Part shown: positions 45,196 to 54,265 of the stretch, one piece after another
Numbering within the stretch: the first letter of the stretch is position 1
Layout of the letters: each line of letters opens with the position of its first letter
Assembly (NCBI RefSeq): GCF_016918855.1
Contig: NZ_JADKYB010000016.1
Coordinates: 142,566-206,565, forward strand
Length of the DNA stretch: 64,000 nt
DNA from: Actinacidiphila acididurans
GTDB taxonomy: Bacteria > Actinomycetota > Actinomycetes > Streptomycetales > Streptomycetaceae
Direction of reading: 5' to 3'
The notes under the pieces: model-generated
What the model was told of the DNA's origin: nothing
What the model saw: only the letters and a program-made list of their open reading frames with translations
The model's database searches: none
Position numbers and translations under genes: made by a program

Positions 45196-46593
45196 GTGGT
45201 GCCGATGACCCTGGACGAGATCGCGGCGGCCGTCGGAGGTGTGCTGTACGACGTTCCCGAGCCGCGGGCGGTGGTGGACCGGGCCGCCGTCATCGACTCC
45301 CGGCACGCCGGGCCCGGTTGTCTGTTCGTCGCCCTGCCCGGAGAGCGCACCGACGGCCACCGCTTCGCCGCCGCAGCCGTCGCCTCCGGGGCGGTCGCGG
45401 TCCTCGCGGCGCGGCCGGTGGACGTTCCCGCCATCGTCGTTCCGGACCCGCTGGACGCGCTGGCGCGGCTCGCGCGTACGGTCATGACGAGGCTGGACTC
45501 CCCGACGGTCGTCGCATTGACCGGGTCGGCCGGAAAGACCGGCACCAAGGATCTGCTCAGTCAATTGCTGGCAAAAGCGGGCACCACCGTGGCGACCCCG
45601 CTGTCCTACAACAACCAGATCGGTCTGCCACTGACCGTCCTGCGGGCGGACGCCGCCACACGGTGCCTGCTGCTCGAGATGGGCGCCAGCCGTGCGGGAC
45701 ACATCACGTACCTGACCGGCATCGTCCCGCCGACCGTCGGCCTGGTGCTCAACGTGGGCACGGCCCACCTGGGTGAATTCGGCGGCAGCAAGGAGGCCAT
45801 CGCCACGGCGAAGGGCGAGCTGGTCGAGGCGCTTCCCCCGGACGGCCTGGCCGTGCTGAACGCCGACGATCCGTATGTGATGGCGATGTCGGCCAGGACC
45901 ACCGCGCGCGTGCTGACCTTCGGCAGGGCCGCCGGCGACGTACGCGCCACCCGAGTGGAGCTGGACCGGGACGGCCGTCCGTCGTTCACCCTGACGCACG
46001 ACGGATCGAGCGCGCCCGTGCGGCTGGGCATGTACGGGGAGCACCACGTGGCCAATGCCACCGCCGCCGCTGCCGTCGCGCTCAGCCTCGGAGTCGCGCT
46101 CGACGATGTCGCGGAAACGCTGGGCTCGGCACGGCAGTTGACGCCCGGCAGGATGGAGGTCGTCGAGCGCCCGGACGGGGTGACGGTCGTCAACGACGCC
46201 TTCAACGCGAACCCCGATTCCATGGACGCCGCGCTGAACGCCCTGGCCGCCATGTCGGCGGGACGGCGCCGCACCATCGCCGTGCTGGGGGAAATGCGGG
46301 AACTCGGTGCCGAATCCGCGGCCTACCACGCCGAGCTGGGCCGACGCGTGGCCGCGGCGGGTGTCGCCGTTCTGGTCGCGGTCGGCGGGCTCGAGGCGGC
46401 GCTGGTCCATGGCCAGGCGCAGGCGCACGGCGTCAGCAGCACACTCGTGCCCGACCGCGACGCCGCCCTGGAATACCTTTCCGGCTGCCTGGCACCCGGC
46501 GATCTCGTGCTGGTGAAGGGCTCGCACAGCGCCGGGCTGGAGGAAACCGCCACGCGCCTGGCCAGACCTGATGCAGTAGTGATGACCACCTGA
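45196..46593 (+). CDS. MurF-like Mur ligase (secondary copy)
   Basis: This 465-residue ATP-dependent Mur ligase matches MurF (UDP-MurNAc-tripeptide:D-Ala-D-Ala ligase): N-terminal 'SRHAGPGCLFVALPGERTDGHRF', P-loop 'ALTGSAGKTGTKDLL', 'LSYNNQIGLPLTVL', 'EMGASRAGHITYL' and 'VVNDAFNANPDSMDAAL'. All three Mur domains are present, so it should be active. It is not in a dcw cell-division cluster; instead a GT2 gene follows 96 bp downstream, and MurE, MurJ and NRPS genes surround it. It may resist an inhibitor or ligate a peptide in biosynthesis. GTG 45196 follows AAAGGAAG. Confidence 0.9.
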   Translation: MVPMTLDEIAAAVGGVLYDVPEPRAVVDRAAVIDSRHAGPGCLFVALPGERTDGHRFAAAAVASGAVAVLAARPVDVPAIVVPDPLDALARLARTVMTRLDSPTVVALTGSAGKTGTKDLLSQLLAKAGTTVATPLSYNNQIGLPLTVLRADAATRCLLLEMGASRAGHITYLTGIVPPTVGLVLNVGTAHLGEFGGSKEAIATAKGELVEALPPDGLAVLNADDPYVMAMSARTTARVLTFGRAAGDVRATRVELDRDGRPSFTLTHDGSSAPVRLGMYGEHHVANATAAAAVALSLGVALDDVAETLGSARQLTPGRMEVVERPDGVTVVNDAFNANPDSMDAALNALAAMSAGRRRTIAVLGEMRELGAESAAYHAELGRRVAAAGVAVLVAVGGLEAALVHGQAQAHGVSSTLVPDRDAALEYLSGCLAPGDLVLVKGSHSAGLEETATRLARPDAVVMTT

Positions 46594-46689
46594 CGCGGGG
46601 ACGGATCCGGCCGGCATGCGGATGCCGGGGCATCGGGCACACAACGAACGCCGGGAAAAGACGGGACGGGAAAAGAGGAGAGACGCGGG

Positions 46690-47610
46690 ATGACGGACGA
46701 CCTTGCGCCCGTGAGCGTGGTGATCGCCGCTTACAACGCGGAGAAGACCCTGGGAGCGGCGGTGGCATCCGCGCTCGGCCAGGGGGTGCGGCCGGCCCAG
46801 GTGATCGTCGTGGACGACGGGTCGCAGGACGGCACCGCTTCCGTGGCGGCGTCGTTCCCGGAGGTGCTGCTGGTCAAGCAGGACAACCAGGGACCTTCCG
46901 CGGCACGCAACACCGGGATCGCGAACGTGACGCAGCCGTGGGTGGCCTTCCTCGACGCCGATGACGTGTGGCTGCCGGACAAGATGACGCGGCAGTTGGC
47001 GGCTTCGGCCCGGCACCCGTCGGCGGTGCTGCTCGCCGGTGACTGGGTCCGCACCTTCGACGAGAGCCGGGCGGCGGAGAGCACGACGAGGACGGCGGCG
47101 ACCGGCGAGACGCTGATGGGCTACGGCGACGTGCTGGTGCTCAATCGTTTCCAGACGTCCACCGTGCTGGTCCGCACCGAGGTGCTACGAACCTGCGGCG
47201 GGTTCGACCCCGCGCTGGACGGCGCCGAGGACTGGGACATGTGGCTGCGCTGCGCCGCACAGGGCGACATCGTCAAGCTCGACACCCCACTGGTGATCTA
47301 CCGGGACGAGCCCACCGGTTACAGCAAGAACCTGGTCCGCCTCTACGACCGGATGCTCGTCATGCTGGACCGGGAACGGCGGGACACCCCGCTGTCCAAG
47401 GCCGCCTTCGCCCGCGTACTGACCTGGCATCACCTGCGTTTCGCCGTCGCCTTCGCGCAGGCCCGGCAGCCCGACCAGGCACGGCGGGCGGTGCGCGAAC
47501 TGCGGTCGGCGGGCCTGACCCGCTACGTGCCCGCGGCGACGGTGACCTACCTCGCGCCCTTCCTCGGCGGCCGCGTCGTACGCCGGCTGCGCCGGCCGCG
47601 CGGCATCTGA
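46690..47610 (+). CDS. Family 2 glycosyltransferase
   Basis: The 306-residue GT-A enzyme starts 'VSVVIAAYNAEKTLGAAVASAL', with 'VIVVDDGSQDGT', the DxD-type 'AFLDADDVW' and acceptor-side 'DGAEDWDMWLRCA' (ED motif). There are no transmembrane helices. It should transfer a sugar from a nucleotide donor to a lipid or other acceptor at the cytoplasmic face. AGGAGAG precedes ATG 46690. It follows the MurF-like gene, and its 3' end overlaps the convergent MurJ gene by 64 bp. Confidence 0.9.
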   Translation: MTDDLAPVSVVIAAYNAEKTLGAAVASALGQGVRPAQVIVVDDGSQDGTASVAASFPEVLLVKQDNQGPSAARNTGIANVTQPWVAFLDADDVWLPDKMTRQLAASARHPSAVLLAGDWVRTFDESRAAESTTRTAATGETLMGYGDVLVLNRFQTSTVLVRTEVLRTCGGFDPALDGAEDWDMWLRCAAQGDIVKLDTPLVIYRDEPTGYSKNLVRLYDRMLVMLDRERRDTPLSKAAFARVLTWHHLRFAVAFAQARQPDQARRAVRELRSAGLTRYVPAATVTYLAPFLGGRVVRRLRRPRGI

Positions 47611-49280
47611 GGCTGCCCGGCGGGAGAGCGCGCCGCGACCCCCCAGCACAGCGGAAGGGCGACCGCCGCGACGGCGGCGCCGCCGAGCAGCGGCACCAAG
47701 GCCGCCAAGCCGGTCGGTGCACCGGTCCACCGTACGGTCAGCCAGGCCAGCAGGCCCGCGGGCAGGCTGGTCGCGACGGTTCGGGTCAGTGCGTGGGCGG
47801 GCATCATCAGCCGCTCGTCGGGGGCCATGCCGAGCCGTCGGCGCAGCATCGCGGCGGCCGCGACAGCGCTGAGGGCGTAGCTCACGGAGACGGCAGCGGC
47901 GATGCCCTGCACGCCGGCCGGGCGGTACAGGGCCAGCGCCATGACGACGGTGAGGCCGTTGTTCAGCAGGTAGAGCAGGAAGGCCGAACGCAGGTCCTGC
48001 AGCGCCTGGTAGACGCGGATGAAGTACAGGTAGGCCGAGAATCCGGGCAGGCCCAGAGCGAGCACCGCCAGCACCCGGGCCGTGCTCGCGACGCCTGCGG
48101 CGCCGGTGGCGCCGTGCCCGAGCAGGAGGCTCACCAGCGGGTGGGCCAGGGCCGCCAGAACGACGGCGATCGGCACCATCAGCGTGATGACCAGGCGCAG
48201 ACCCGACGCCACCTGCTCGCGCAGGTCCTCGAGTTCTCCGGCCGCCCAGGCTGCCGACCAGGCGGGCTGACGGGCTGTGGTGATGGACACCGCCACCACC
48301 CCGAAGGGGAGTTGGAAGAACGCGTACGCGTAGGTGTAGGCGCTGACCCCGCCGGGCCGGCTGTTGGCGAGCAGCAGCACGGCGAACAGCGCCGCCTGGT
48401 TGGCGGCGACCATGCCGAAGGTCCAGCCGGACAGCCGGACCACGTGCCGTATCGCGGGGTGCCGCGGTTCCCACCGCCAGCGCAGCCGGACCTTGGCGCG
48501 GCGCAGCCCGACCGCCAGGATGAGGGCCTGGGCCGCGACGCCGGCCGTGGTGCCCAGCCCGAGGATCAAAAGGATGGCCGGCTCGTCGCGTACCCGGTCG
48601 ATCGAGATGTGCCGCAGGTCGCCGGCCACCAGGAGCAGGACGGTGATGAGCACCAGGTTGCTGGCGATCGGGGCGAACGTCGCCAGTGCGAAGCGGCGCA
48701 CCGTATTGAGTACGGCAGTGGCCATGGCGATCACGCCGTAGAGGAACACCTGCGGGGCGAAGAGCTGCAGCAGGAGCACGGCGACCGGGCGCTCGCCGCC
48801 CGCGGTGGCCAGCGGGGTGGCCACGGTGTAGCCACTGACCAGGAGGCCGGCCGTGGCCGCGACGAGAAGCGTGCCCAGGGCCAGGACGACCGCCGACACG
48901 CTCAGCACCGCGGATATGGCCGCCCACGCGTCGTCGTCCCGGTGCTCGGCCTGCGCGTCGTCGTCCCGGTGACCGGCCCGCACGTCGTCGTCCCGGGGAT
49001 CCGTCCCCGCCGGGTGCCGGTCCTGCTGGAGGCGTGAGACGAACAGCGGGATGAGCGTCGCGGACAGCACGCCGCCCAGCACGAGGTCGTAGATCATGTT
49101 GGGAGTGGTGTTCGCGACGTTGTACGCGTCCGCCAGCGGGGTGACGCCGAGCGCGTACGACAGGGCGAATACCCGGGCCAGCCCGGTCAGCCGGGACAGC
49201 GCCGTGCCCACGCCCATCGTCAGCTCCGGCCCGCGGCGGTTCGCCCGCCGCGCCAGCCGGCGCAACACCTTGGCCATCAT
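47547..49280 (-). CDS. MurJ-like lipid II flippase (secondary copy)
   Basis: A 577-residue MOP-family membrane protein with about 13-14 helices. MurJ features include 'GTALSRLTGLARVFALSYALG', 'NTTPNMIYDLVLGGVLSATLIPLF' (key 'PNMIYDLVLGGVLSA') and 'FFQLPFGVVAVSITTARQPAWS'. MurJ flips undecaprenyl-linked peptidoglycan precursors outward. The chromosomal MurJ normally lies elsewhere, so this copy may export a lipid-linked cluster product or give resistance. A hydrophilic loop near residue 100 carries three 9-residue RDDD repeats. The start ATG overlaps the upstream GT-C gene stop by four bases, indicating one operon. Confidence 0.9.
   Translation of the reverse strand: MMAKVLRRLARRANRRGPELTMGVGTALSRLTGLARVFALSYALGVTPLADAYNVANTTPNMIYDLVLGGVLSATLIPLFVSRLQQDRHPAGTDPRDDDVRAGHRDDDAQAEHRDDDAWAAISAVLSVSAVVLALGTLLVAATAGLLVSGYTVATPLATAGGERPVAVLLLQLFAPQVFLYGVIAMATAVLNTVRRFALATFAPIASNLVLITVLLLVAGDLRHISIDRVRDEPAILLILGLGTTAGVAAQALILAVGLRRAKVRLRWRWEPRHPAIRHVVRLSGWTFGMVAANQAALFAVLLLANSRPGGVSAYTYAYAFFQLPFGVVAVSITTARQPAWSAAWAAGELEDLREQVASGLRLVITLMVPIAVVLAALAHPLVSLLLGHGATGAAGVASTARVLAVLALGLPGFSAYLYFIRVYQALQDLRSAFLLYLLNNGLTVVMALALYRPAGVQGIAAAVSVSYALSAVAAAAMLRRRLGMAPDERLMMPAHALTRTVATSLPAGLLAWLTVRWTGAPTGLAALVPLLGGAAVAAVALPLCWGVAARSPAGQPQMPRGRRSRRTTRPPRKGAR
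48921..48995. repeat. 27-bp tandem repeat inside the MurJ-like gene
   Basis: GTCGTCGTCCCG recurs at exact 27-bp intervals (48930, 48957, 48984), encoding the nine-residue units RDDDVRAGH, RDDDAQAEH and RDDDAWAAI in a loop between membrane helices. Copy number could vary between strains. Confidence 0.85.
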
Positions 49281-50863
49281 CCGTCGTTCACCTCCGCCAG
49301 CGGTCGCAGCGGCTGTCCCGCGCCGCGGCCGCGGCGGATCCGGCGGGCGCACACGTACAGGACGGTGCACAGCAGCAGTACCTGCAAGGCGGGCACGATC
49401 CGGTATCCGGTCTGGAGCGCGAGCACGTTGAGGATGTGCGGGTGAAGGGGCTGGGGCAGTCCGGGGATGAACGGCACGGTCATCAGCGTGGTGTGGGCGA
49501 GCAGCACCGGATCGAACCAGGACCGGGGCACGAGCGCCACAAGCACCCAGGCCAGGGCGTCGTACCACGGCCGGACATAGGCGGTGCCGAGCAGATAGGC
49601 GGCGACCAGGACAAGGGCGGGGCGGGCGGCCCGCTGGGCGATGTCGCCGTCGGCGGCCGGGGGGAGCGTGGCCCGCAGCAGCACGACCAGCACGGCCACC
49701 AACGCGATCTCCAGGAGGGCCATCACGGCCTTCCCCCCGGCCGCGCCGAACACCGGCACCAGCAATTTCCGCAGCATGAGCGGCCATGGTGAGCCGACGG
49801 CGGACTCTCCGCTGACGCGTGCCGCGTTGAGGACCGCGTGCGGGGTGAGGCCGTAGCCGACCGCCAGTACGAGGACGCCGCCCGCCGCGACGGCGACCAG
49901 GCGACGCCGGTCGTGCCGCATGCTCCACGCGAACGGCAGCACAAGAATCCCCAGGGTGATCTTCACCGCGGCCGCCGCGCCGAGCAAGAGGCCGGTGGTC
50001 AGGCCGGATCGGCGCAAGGCCCAGAAGGCGGCCACCACGCACAGCGCGCCCAGTGCGTCGATGTGCGGTCCGGCGACGAGGTTCCACATCAGCACCGGGT
50101 TGAGGGTCCACAGGAGTTGCGAGCGCACCCGCCGCGCCGGATCGGGCCCGGCGAGCTTGAGCAGCAGTGCTCCGGTGGCGACGAAAGCGGCGCCGTTGAG
50201 CACGGACAGCAGCCACACCGTGCGCAGCATCGACGTGCCGCCGGCCAGCGAAGCGGCCCACTCGGTGGCCGTGACCAGCGGGCCGTACACCGAGGGGTAG
50301 TGCAGCCAGGGCTCGGCCAGGGCCAGTTGGCCGATCGGGTCGCTGCCCTGGCCGAATTCCCAGGGGGTGGTCCGGTACGGGTCCGTGCCGAGGGTGGCCA
50401 TCCGGCCGTAGACGGCGTAATTGAGCGGATCCGTGGTCCCCACCGGCGGTACGCACAGCAGTCCCGCGACGGCCAGCGCGCCGCACAGCAGCAGAGTCCG
50501 GGGGCGCGGTGACCACTGACGGCGTACGGCCGCGAGTCCGGCGATCACTGTGGCGGTGCCGAGCGCCAGCACCAGGGTGACGAGTGCGCACACCAGCAGG
50601 TCCGGGGGGTCGGTCCGCCGGAACCACGGAGGGAGCAGGCCCGTGGAGCCGAAGACCGGCTCGGTCGAGGACGGGCCGAGGGCGCCCGAAGTGATCATGA
50701 GGAGCGTGGCGCCGGCGCAGCACACCAGGGCGCTGATGCCGAGGACGCGCCCGGGACCACGGCTTTCCCGGCCCGCGTCGATCGGGCGGCGCGGTGCCGG
50801 GGAGTCTTCCAGCGGTGACGATGCCGGTGCGTTGCCTTGCACGCCGGTGACCTCAACTTTCAC
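49277..50863 (-). CDS. Polytopic GT-C membrane glycosyltransferase (MptA/MptB-like)
   Basis: The 528-residue membrane protein has about 12-13 helices and 'GTTDPLNYAVYGRMATLGTDPY', 'HYPSVYGPLVTATEWAASL' and 'KITLGILVLPFAW', patterns of the actinobacterial polyprenyl-phosphomannose-dependent mannosyltransferase group (GT87/MptB-like). Such enzymes add sugars on the outer face from polyprenyl-phosphate donors. It starts at GTG 50863, 60 bp after the MurE-like gene, and its stop overlaps the MurJ start. Together these suggest outward glycosylation of a flipped lipid-linked product; donor and acceptor are unknown. Confidence 0.82.
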   Translation of the reverse strand: MKVEVTGVQGNAPASSPLEDSPAPRRPIDAGRESRGPGRVLGISALVCCAGATLLMITSGALGPSSTEPVFGSTGLLPPWFRRTDPPDLLVCALVTLVLALGTATVIAGLAAVRRQWSPRPRTLLLCGALAVAGLLCVPPVGTTDPLNYAVYGRMATLGTDPYRTTPWEFGQGSDPIGQLALAEPWLHYPSVYGPLVTATEWAASLAGGTSMLRTVWLLSVLNGAAFVATGALLLKLAGPDPARRVRSQLLWTLNPVLMWNLVAGPHIDALGALCVVAAFWALRRSGLTTGLLLGAAAAVKITLGILVLPFAWSMRHDRRRLVAVAAGGVLVLAVGYGLTPHAVLNAARVSGESAVGSPWPLMLRKLLVPVFGAAGGKAVMALLEIALVAVLVVLLRATLPPAADGDIAQRAARPALVLVAAYLLGTAYVRPWYDALAWVLVALVPRSWFDPVLLAHTTLMTVPFIPGLPQPLHPHILNVLALQTGYRIVPALQVLLLCTVLYVCARRIRRGRGAGQPLRPLAEVNDG

Positions 50864-50923
50864 GCAGGCGGGGACGACGGGGGCGGGGCGGGGCCGGGCA
50901 GGGCCGACCGCTGCCGAGGGGGC

Positions 50924-52519
50924 TCACCTGGGCACGCTGCTTTGCCGTCGCAACCGCGGGTGGGATCCGGCCCAGCCGTGTGCCATGAGGGCGGCGCGAG
51001 CCTCCTTCCGGTCGTCCAGCGGTATGTCGTGGCCCGCCAGGTGCTGGGTGGTCTCGTGGCCACGTCCGACGATGAGCACGACGTCTCCGGGGCCGGCCAT
51101 CGCGATGGCCCGGTGGATCGCCGCGGCCCGGTCGAGTTCGACGACGACCGTCCGCTCGGGCAGTCCCAGGGCGCCGGTCAGCATCGCGGAGACGATGGCC
51201 CGAGGATCTTCCCGGCCGGGGCTGTCGCTGGTGAATACGGCGATGTCGGCGTCGACGGCGGCCCGTCCGGCGTCGGGACGCTTGTAGCGGTCGCGTCCGC
51301 CGCGGCAGCCGACGACGACCAGCACCCGGCCGCCCGGGCCGGTCAGTTCGTGAGCGGTGCCGATCTGGGCGGACAGGGCGCCGGGGGTGTGCGCGTAGTC
51401 CACGATGACGAGGAACGGCTGGCCCAGGTCGACGACTTCGGACCGGCCGGGTATGGCCGGGCAGTGCCCGATGCCGTGGGCCGCCGCTTCGGGCGGGACG
51501 CCCAGGGCCCGCGCGGCGAGGTACGCGGCGGCGAGGTTGGTGGCGTTGATGGCGCCCACGGTCCTGGTCGACAGTTCGACCGCCCCGTCGGCGCAGTCCA
51601 GGACTATGCGTACGCCGCGCCGATCGCTGACCACACGGGTGATCCGCGCCTGGGCCCGGGGGCTGCGCCCGAACGTGACCGTGGGAACCGTGGTGTGCGA
51701 CGCGAGCCGCACGCCCCACTCGTCGTCGACGCACACCAGGGCCTGACGGCAGTGCTCCGGGGTGAACAGCCGTGATTTGCTGTAGTAGTACTGCTCTATC
51801 GTGCCGTGGTAGTCCAAGTGCTCGGCGGCCAGATTGGTGAACACGGCGACGTCGTAGACGATGCCGCCCACCCGGTGCTGGTCGAGGGCGTGCGAGGACA
51901 CCTCCATGGCGGCGGCCCGGACCCCGTCCTTGCGCATCCGTGCGAAGACCCGCTGCAGGTCGGGCGCCTCGAGCGTGGTCAGCGGCGAGGTCCACCGCTG
52001 CCGGCCGATCCGCGTCTCCACCGTGCCCAGCAGCCCCGCGCGCCACCCGTACGCCTCGAACGCGGCCTGCAGGAGATAGCTGGTCGTGGTCTTGCCGTTG
52101 GTCCCCGTCACGCCCGCGAGGGACAGCCGCTCGGCCGGCCGGCCGTGCACGGCCGCTGCCACGGGGCCCATGGCCCACCGGACGCTCGGCACCCGCAGTT
52201 GCGGCACGTCGAGGTCAAGAAAGCGCTGCACCAGCAGGGCCCGGGCACCCGCGCGTACGGCGGCGTCCGCGAAGTCGTGCCCGTCGTAGTGCGCTCCGGG
52301 CAGGGCACAGAACAGCCAGCCCGGACGCACCTGCCTGCTGTCGTGCGTGCAGTCCACGACGGCGACGTCCGCACCGCTGCGCTCGGCCCCGGTCCAGACG
52401 GCCGCGAGTTCCGACAGACGGACGTGGCGGGGTGAACCGAGGCGAGCAGGGGGGCGCGCCACGCCCGAACGGCCCGGCCAGGGAAAGCACGTTGGAGCAG
52501 GACTTATGTCGCCAGTCAT
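50924..52519 (-). CDS. MurE-like Mur ligase with altered amino-acid pocket (secondary copy)
   Basis: The 531-residue ligase has the MurE domains: 'CTHDSRQVRPGWLFCALPGAH', P-loop 'GVTGTNGKTTTSYLL', 'MEVSSHALDQHRVGG', the modified-Lys region 'YYYSKSRLF', 'DYAHTPGAL' and 'GRGHETTQ'. MurE adds the third stem amino acid. The specificity motif DNPR, where Arg contacts diaminopimelate, reads DSPG here ('FTSDSPGREDP'). It should therefore not prefer diaminopimelate; the substrate is open. It starts at ATG 52519 with a 35-residue Pro/Arg-rich N-terminal extension. First gene of the MurE-GT-C-MurJ operon. Confidence 0.92.
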   Translation of the reverse strand: MTGDISPAPTCFPWPGRSGVARPPARLGSPRHVRLSELAAVWTGAERSGADVAVVDCTHDSRQVRPGWLFCALPGAHYDGHDFADAAVRAGARALLVQRFLDLDVPQLRVPSVRWAMGPVAAAVHGRPAERLSLAGVTGTNGKTTTSYLLQAAFEAYGWRAGLLGTVETRIGRQRWTSPLTTLEAPDLQRVFARMRKDGVRAAAMEVSSHALDQHRVGGIVYDVAVFTNLAAEHLDYHGTIEQYYYSKSRLFTPEHCRQALVCVDDEWGVRLASHTTVPTVTFGRSPRAQARITRVVSDRRGVRIVLDCADGAVELSTRTVGAINATNLAAAYLAARALGVPPEAAAHGIGHCPAIPGRSEVVDLGQPFLVIVDYAHTPGALSAQIGTAHELTGPGGRVLVVVGCRGGRDRYKRPDAGRAAVDADIAVFTSDSPGREDPRAIVSAMLTGALGLPERTVVVELDRAAAIHRAIAMAGPGDVVLIVGRGHETTQHLAGHDIPLDDRKEARAALMAHGWAGSHPRLRRQSSVPR

Positions 52520-52928
52520 ACACACGTCTCCATCGGGCCGACGGGATACGCGGAAAACAAATTCACAAACCCAAAAAGCGACCCGGGTCCGGCATGCCGG
52601 GATACGTCTGCGGCATCTTCGGCAGGGAGCCGGCTCGGGCCGGTCACGGGAATCGGTTGATTCCGGCACTGCTTCGACGCTAAGCGAGGGGCCCGGCGAC
52701 CGCATGTCGGGGGCGATGGTCACGGAAAGGCCGGACCGTCACTCCGATGGGGCAGAGCCGACCCGGACGGTCCTTCGTCGACAGCACGGCCCGGATGTCC
52801 GGGAAAGGCCGGAAGCGGGGGCGGAAACGTCCGGCCCGTATCAGTGAAATGGCGCCGGCTCGAATCGCGCGCCGCGCTCCCCCTGCATACCCTGCCGTCG
52901 TCAAGGATTTCGCGAGCGGAGGCTACGT
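52520..52928. other. Divergent promoter region: MurE-like and propeller genes
   Basis: About 410 bp without a supported gene or strong motif. Both flanking genes start from it, so it should contain two promoters. Confidence 0.45.
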
Positions 52929-54125
52929 ATGCGCCCGAATCGAACCGGCGTCGCTTTGGTGTGCGGCTTCGTGCTGACGTCGTGCATCGTGATCGCCGGC
53001 GCGTTGCTCGCCTCCGGCCACGGCTCGCGGCGGGCATCGCACGGCGTCGTACAGCCTCCGCACACCGGGCAGCGGGCGGTGGCCCCGCCGGACATCTACG
53101 GATTCACCCATCTGGGGATGCTCAGCCCGGCGGTCGCCGGGGACCGGGAACTGGTCTACGTGCCCAACAGCGGTGAGACGGGCATGGGGGGCACGCGCTG
53201 GTCGACCAGTAAGGACCGGGACACCGTCACGGTGATCGACCCGAAGACATTCAAAATCGTCGACCACTTCCACGTCGGCGGAATGCCGCAGCACGTCACT
53301 CCGAGCTGGGACCTGAAGACCCTGTGGGTCGACGCCAGCAGCGAGGATCAGCTCGTGCCGATCGACCCGCGCACCGGCAAGCCAGGGACGCCGGTCCGGA
53401 ACGTCTCCCAGCCGTACAACCTCTACTTCACCCCGGACGGCACATCCGCTCTCGTAGTGGCGGAATACCTCAACCGTATCGATGTACGTGACCCCCACAG
53501 CTTCGCATTGCGCCGGCAGGTCAAGGTGCCGTGCAGGGGAATCAACCACATCGACTTCTCGGCGGACGGCGGGTACTTCATCGCCACGTGCGAATTCTCC
53601 GGCCAGTTGCTGAAGTACGACACCAAAACGATGAACCTTTCGGGCACGCTCGATCTCGGCGCCGACTCCATGCCCCAGGACATCCGGCTCGGCCCCGACG
53701 GGCGGACCTTCTACGTGGCCGGTTTCCATGACGGCGGTCTGATCCCCATCGAGGGCACCACCCTCCACCGCGGCACCCTCATCCCCACGGGAGCCGGCAC
53801 GCACGGCATCTACCCGAGCCGGGACGGCAAACTGCTGTACGTCTCCAACCGTCAGGCGGGATCCGTCTCGGTGGTCGACCCCACGACCGCCGCAGTCCTC
53901 GCCACCTGGAAAATCCCCGGCGGCGGTTCCCCGGACATGGGCGGAGTCAGCGCGGACGGCAAGCAGTTCTGGCTGTCCGGACGAAACGACGACGAGGTCT
54001 ACTGCTTCTCGACCACCGACGGCCGCCTGCTCGCCCGCATCCACGTCGGCGCGAACCCCCACGGCCTGGCGATCTTCCCCCAACCGGGCCGCTACAGCCT
54101 CGGCCACACGGGCAACTACCGCTGA
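52929..54125 (+). CDS. Membrane-anchored or secreted YVTN-type beta-propeller protein
   Basis: This 398-residue protein has an N-terminal hydrophobic segment ('GVALVCGFVLTSCIVIAGALL') that may be a signal anchor or, with 'LTSC', a lipobox. It continues with repeated blades: 'TVTVIDPKTFKIVDHFHVGG', 'LYFTPDGTSALVVAEYLNRIDV' (key 'TPDGTSALVVAEY') and 'LLYVSNRQAGSVSVVDPTT', as in YncE/YVTN proteins. Such proteins bind ligands or protein partners in the envelope; catalysis is not implied. GGAGG precedes ATG 52929. Sharing an intergenic region with the MurE-like gene hints at a cell-surface role for this cluster. Confidence 0.82.
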   Translation: MRPNRTGVALVCGFVLTSCIVIAGALLASGHGSRRASHGVVQPPHTGQRAVAPPDIYGFTHLGMLSPAVAGDRELVYVPNSGETGMGGTRWSTSKDRDTVTVIDPKTFKIVDHFHVGGMPQHVTPSWDLKTLWVDASSEDQLVPIDPRTGKPGTPVRNVSQPYNLYFTPDGTSALVVAEYLNRIDVRDPHSFALRRQVKVPCRGINHIDFSADGGYFIATCEFSGQLLKYDTKTMNLSGTLDLGADSMPQDIRLGPDGRTFYVAGFHDGGLIPIEGTTLHRGTLIPTGAGTHGIYPSRDGKLLYVSNRQAGSVSVVDPTTAAVLATWKIPGGGSPDMGGVSADGKQFWLSGRNDDEVYCFSTTDGRLLARIHVGANPHGLAIFPQPGRYSLGHTGNYR

Positions 54126-54196
54126 GCCTCCTCTCGTTCTCACGCGGAGCCGGTCGGCACCTCGATGGGAACGGGTCCCATTGGCGCGCACCTCCG

Positions 54197-54233
54197 AAAC
54201 GATATCGATCTGAGCTGAATCATGGTATCGTTT
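54197..54233. promoter_or_regulatory. Inverted repeat upstream of the VapBC module
   Basis: The arms AAACGATA and TATCGTTT are separated by 21 bp, 33 bp before the antitoxin ATG. This fits the autoregulatory operator of a toxin-antitoxin operon. Confidence 0.6.
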
Positions 54234-54265
54234 TGCGGAAGGATCACCGTGAGGGGGCTGCACAC

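Noticed and set aside
48921..48995. Regular 27-bp repeats considered as a CRISPR-like array
   Set aside because: They are in frame, encode a repeating peptide inside the MurJ-like gene and have no unique spacers.
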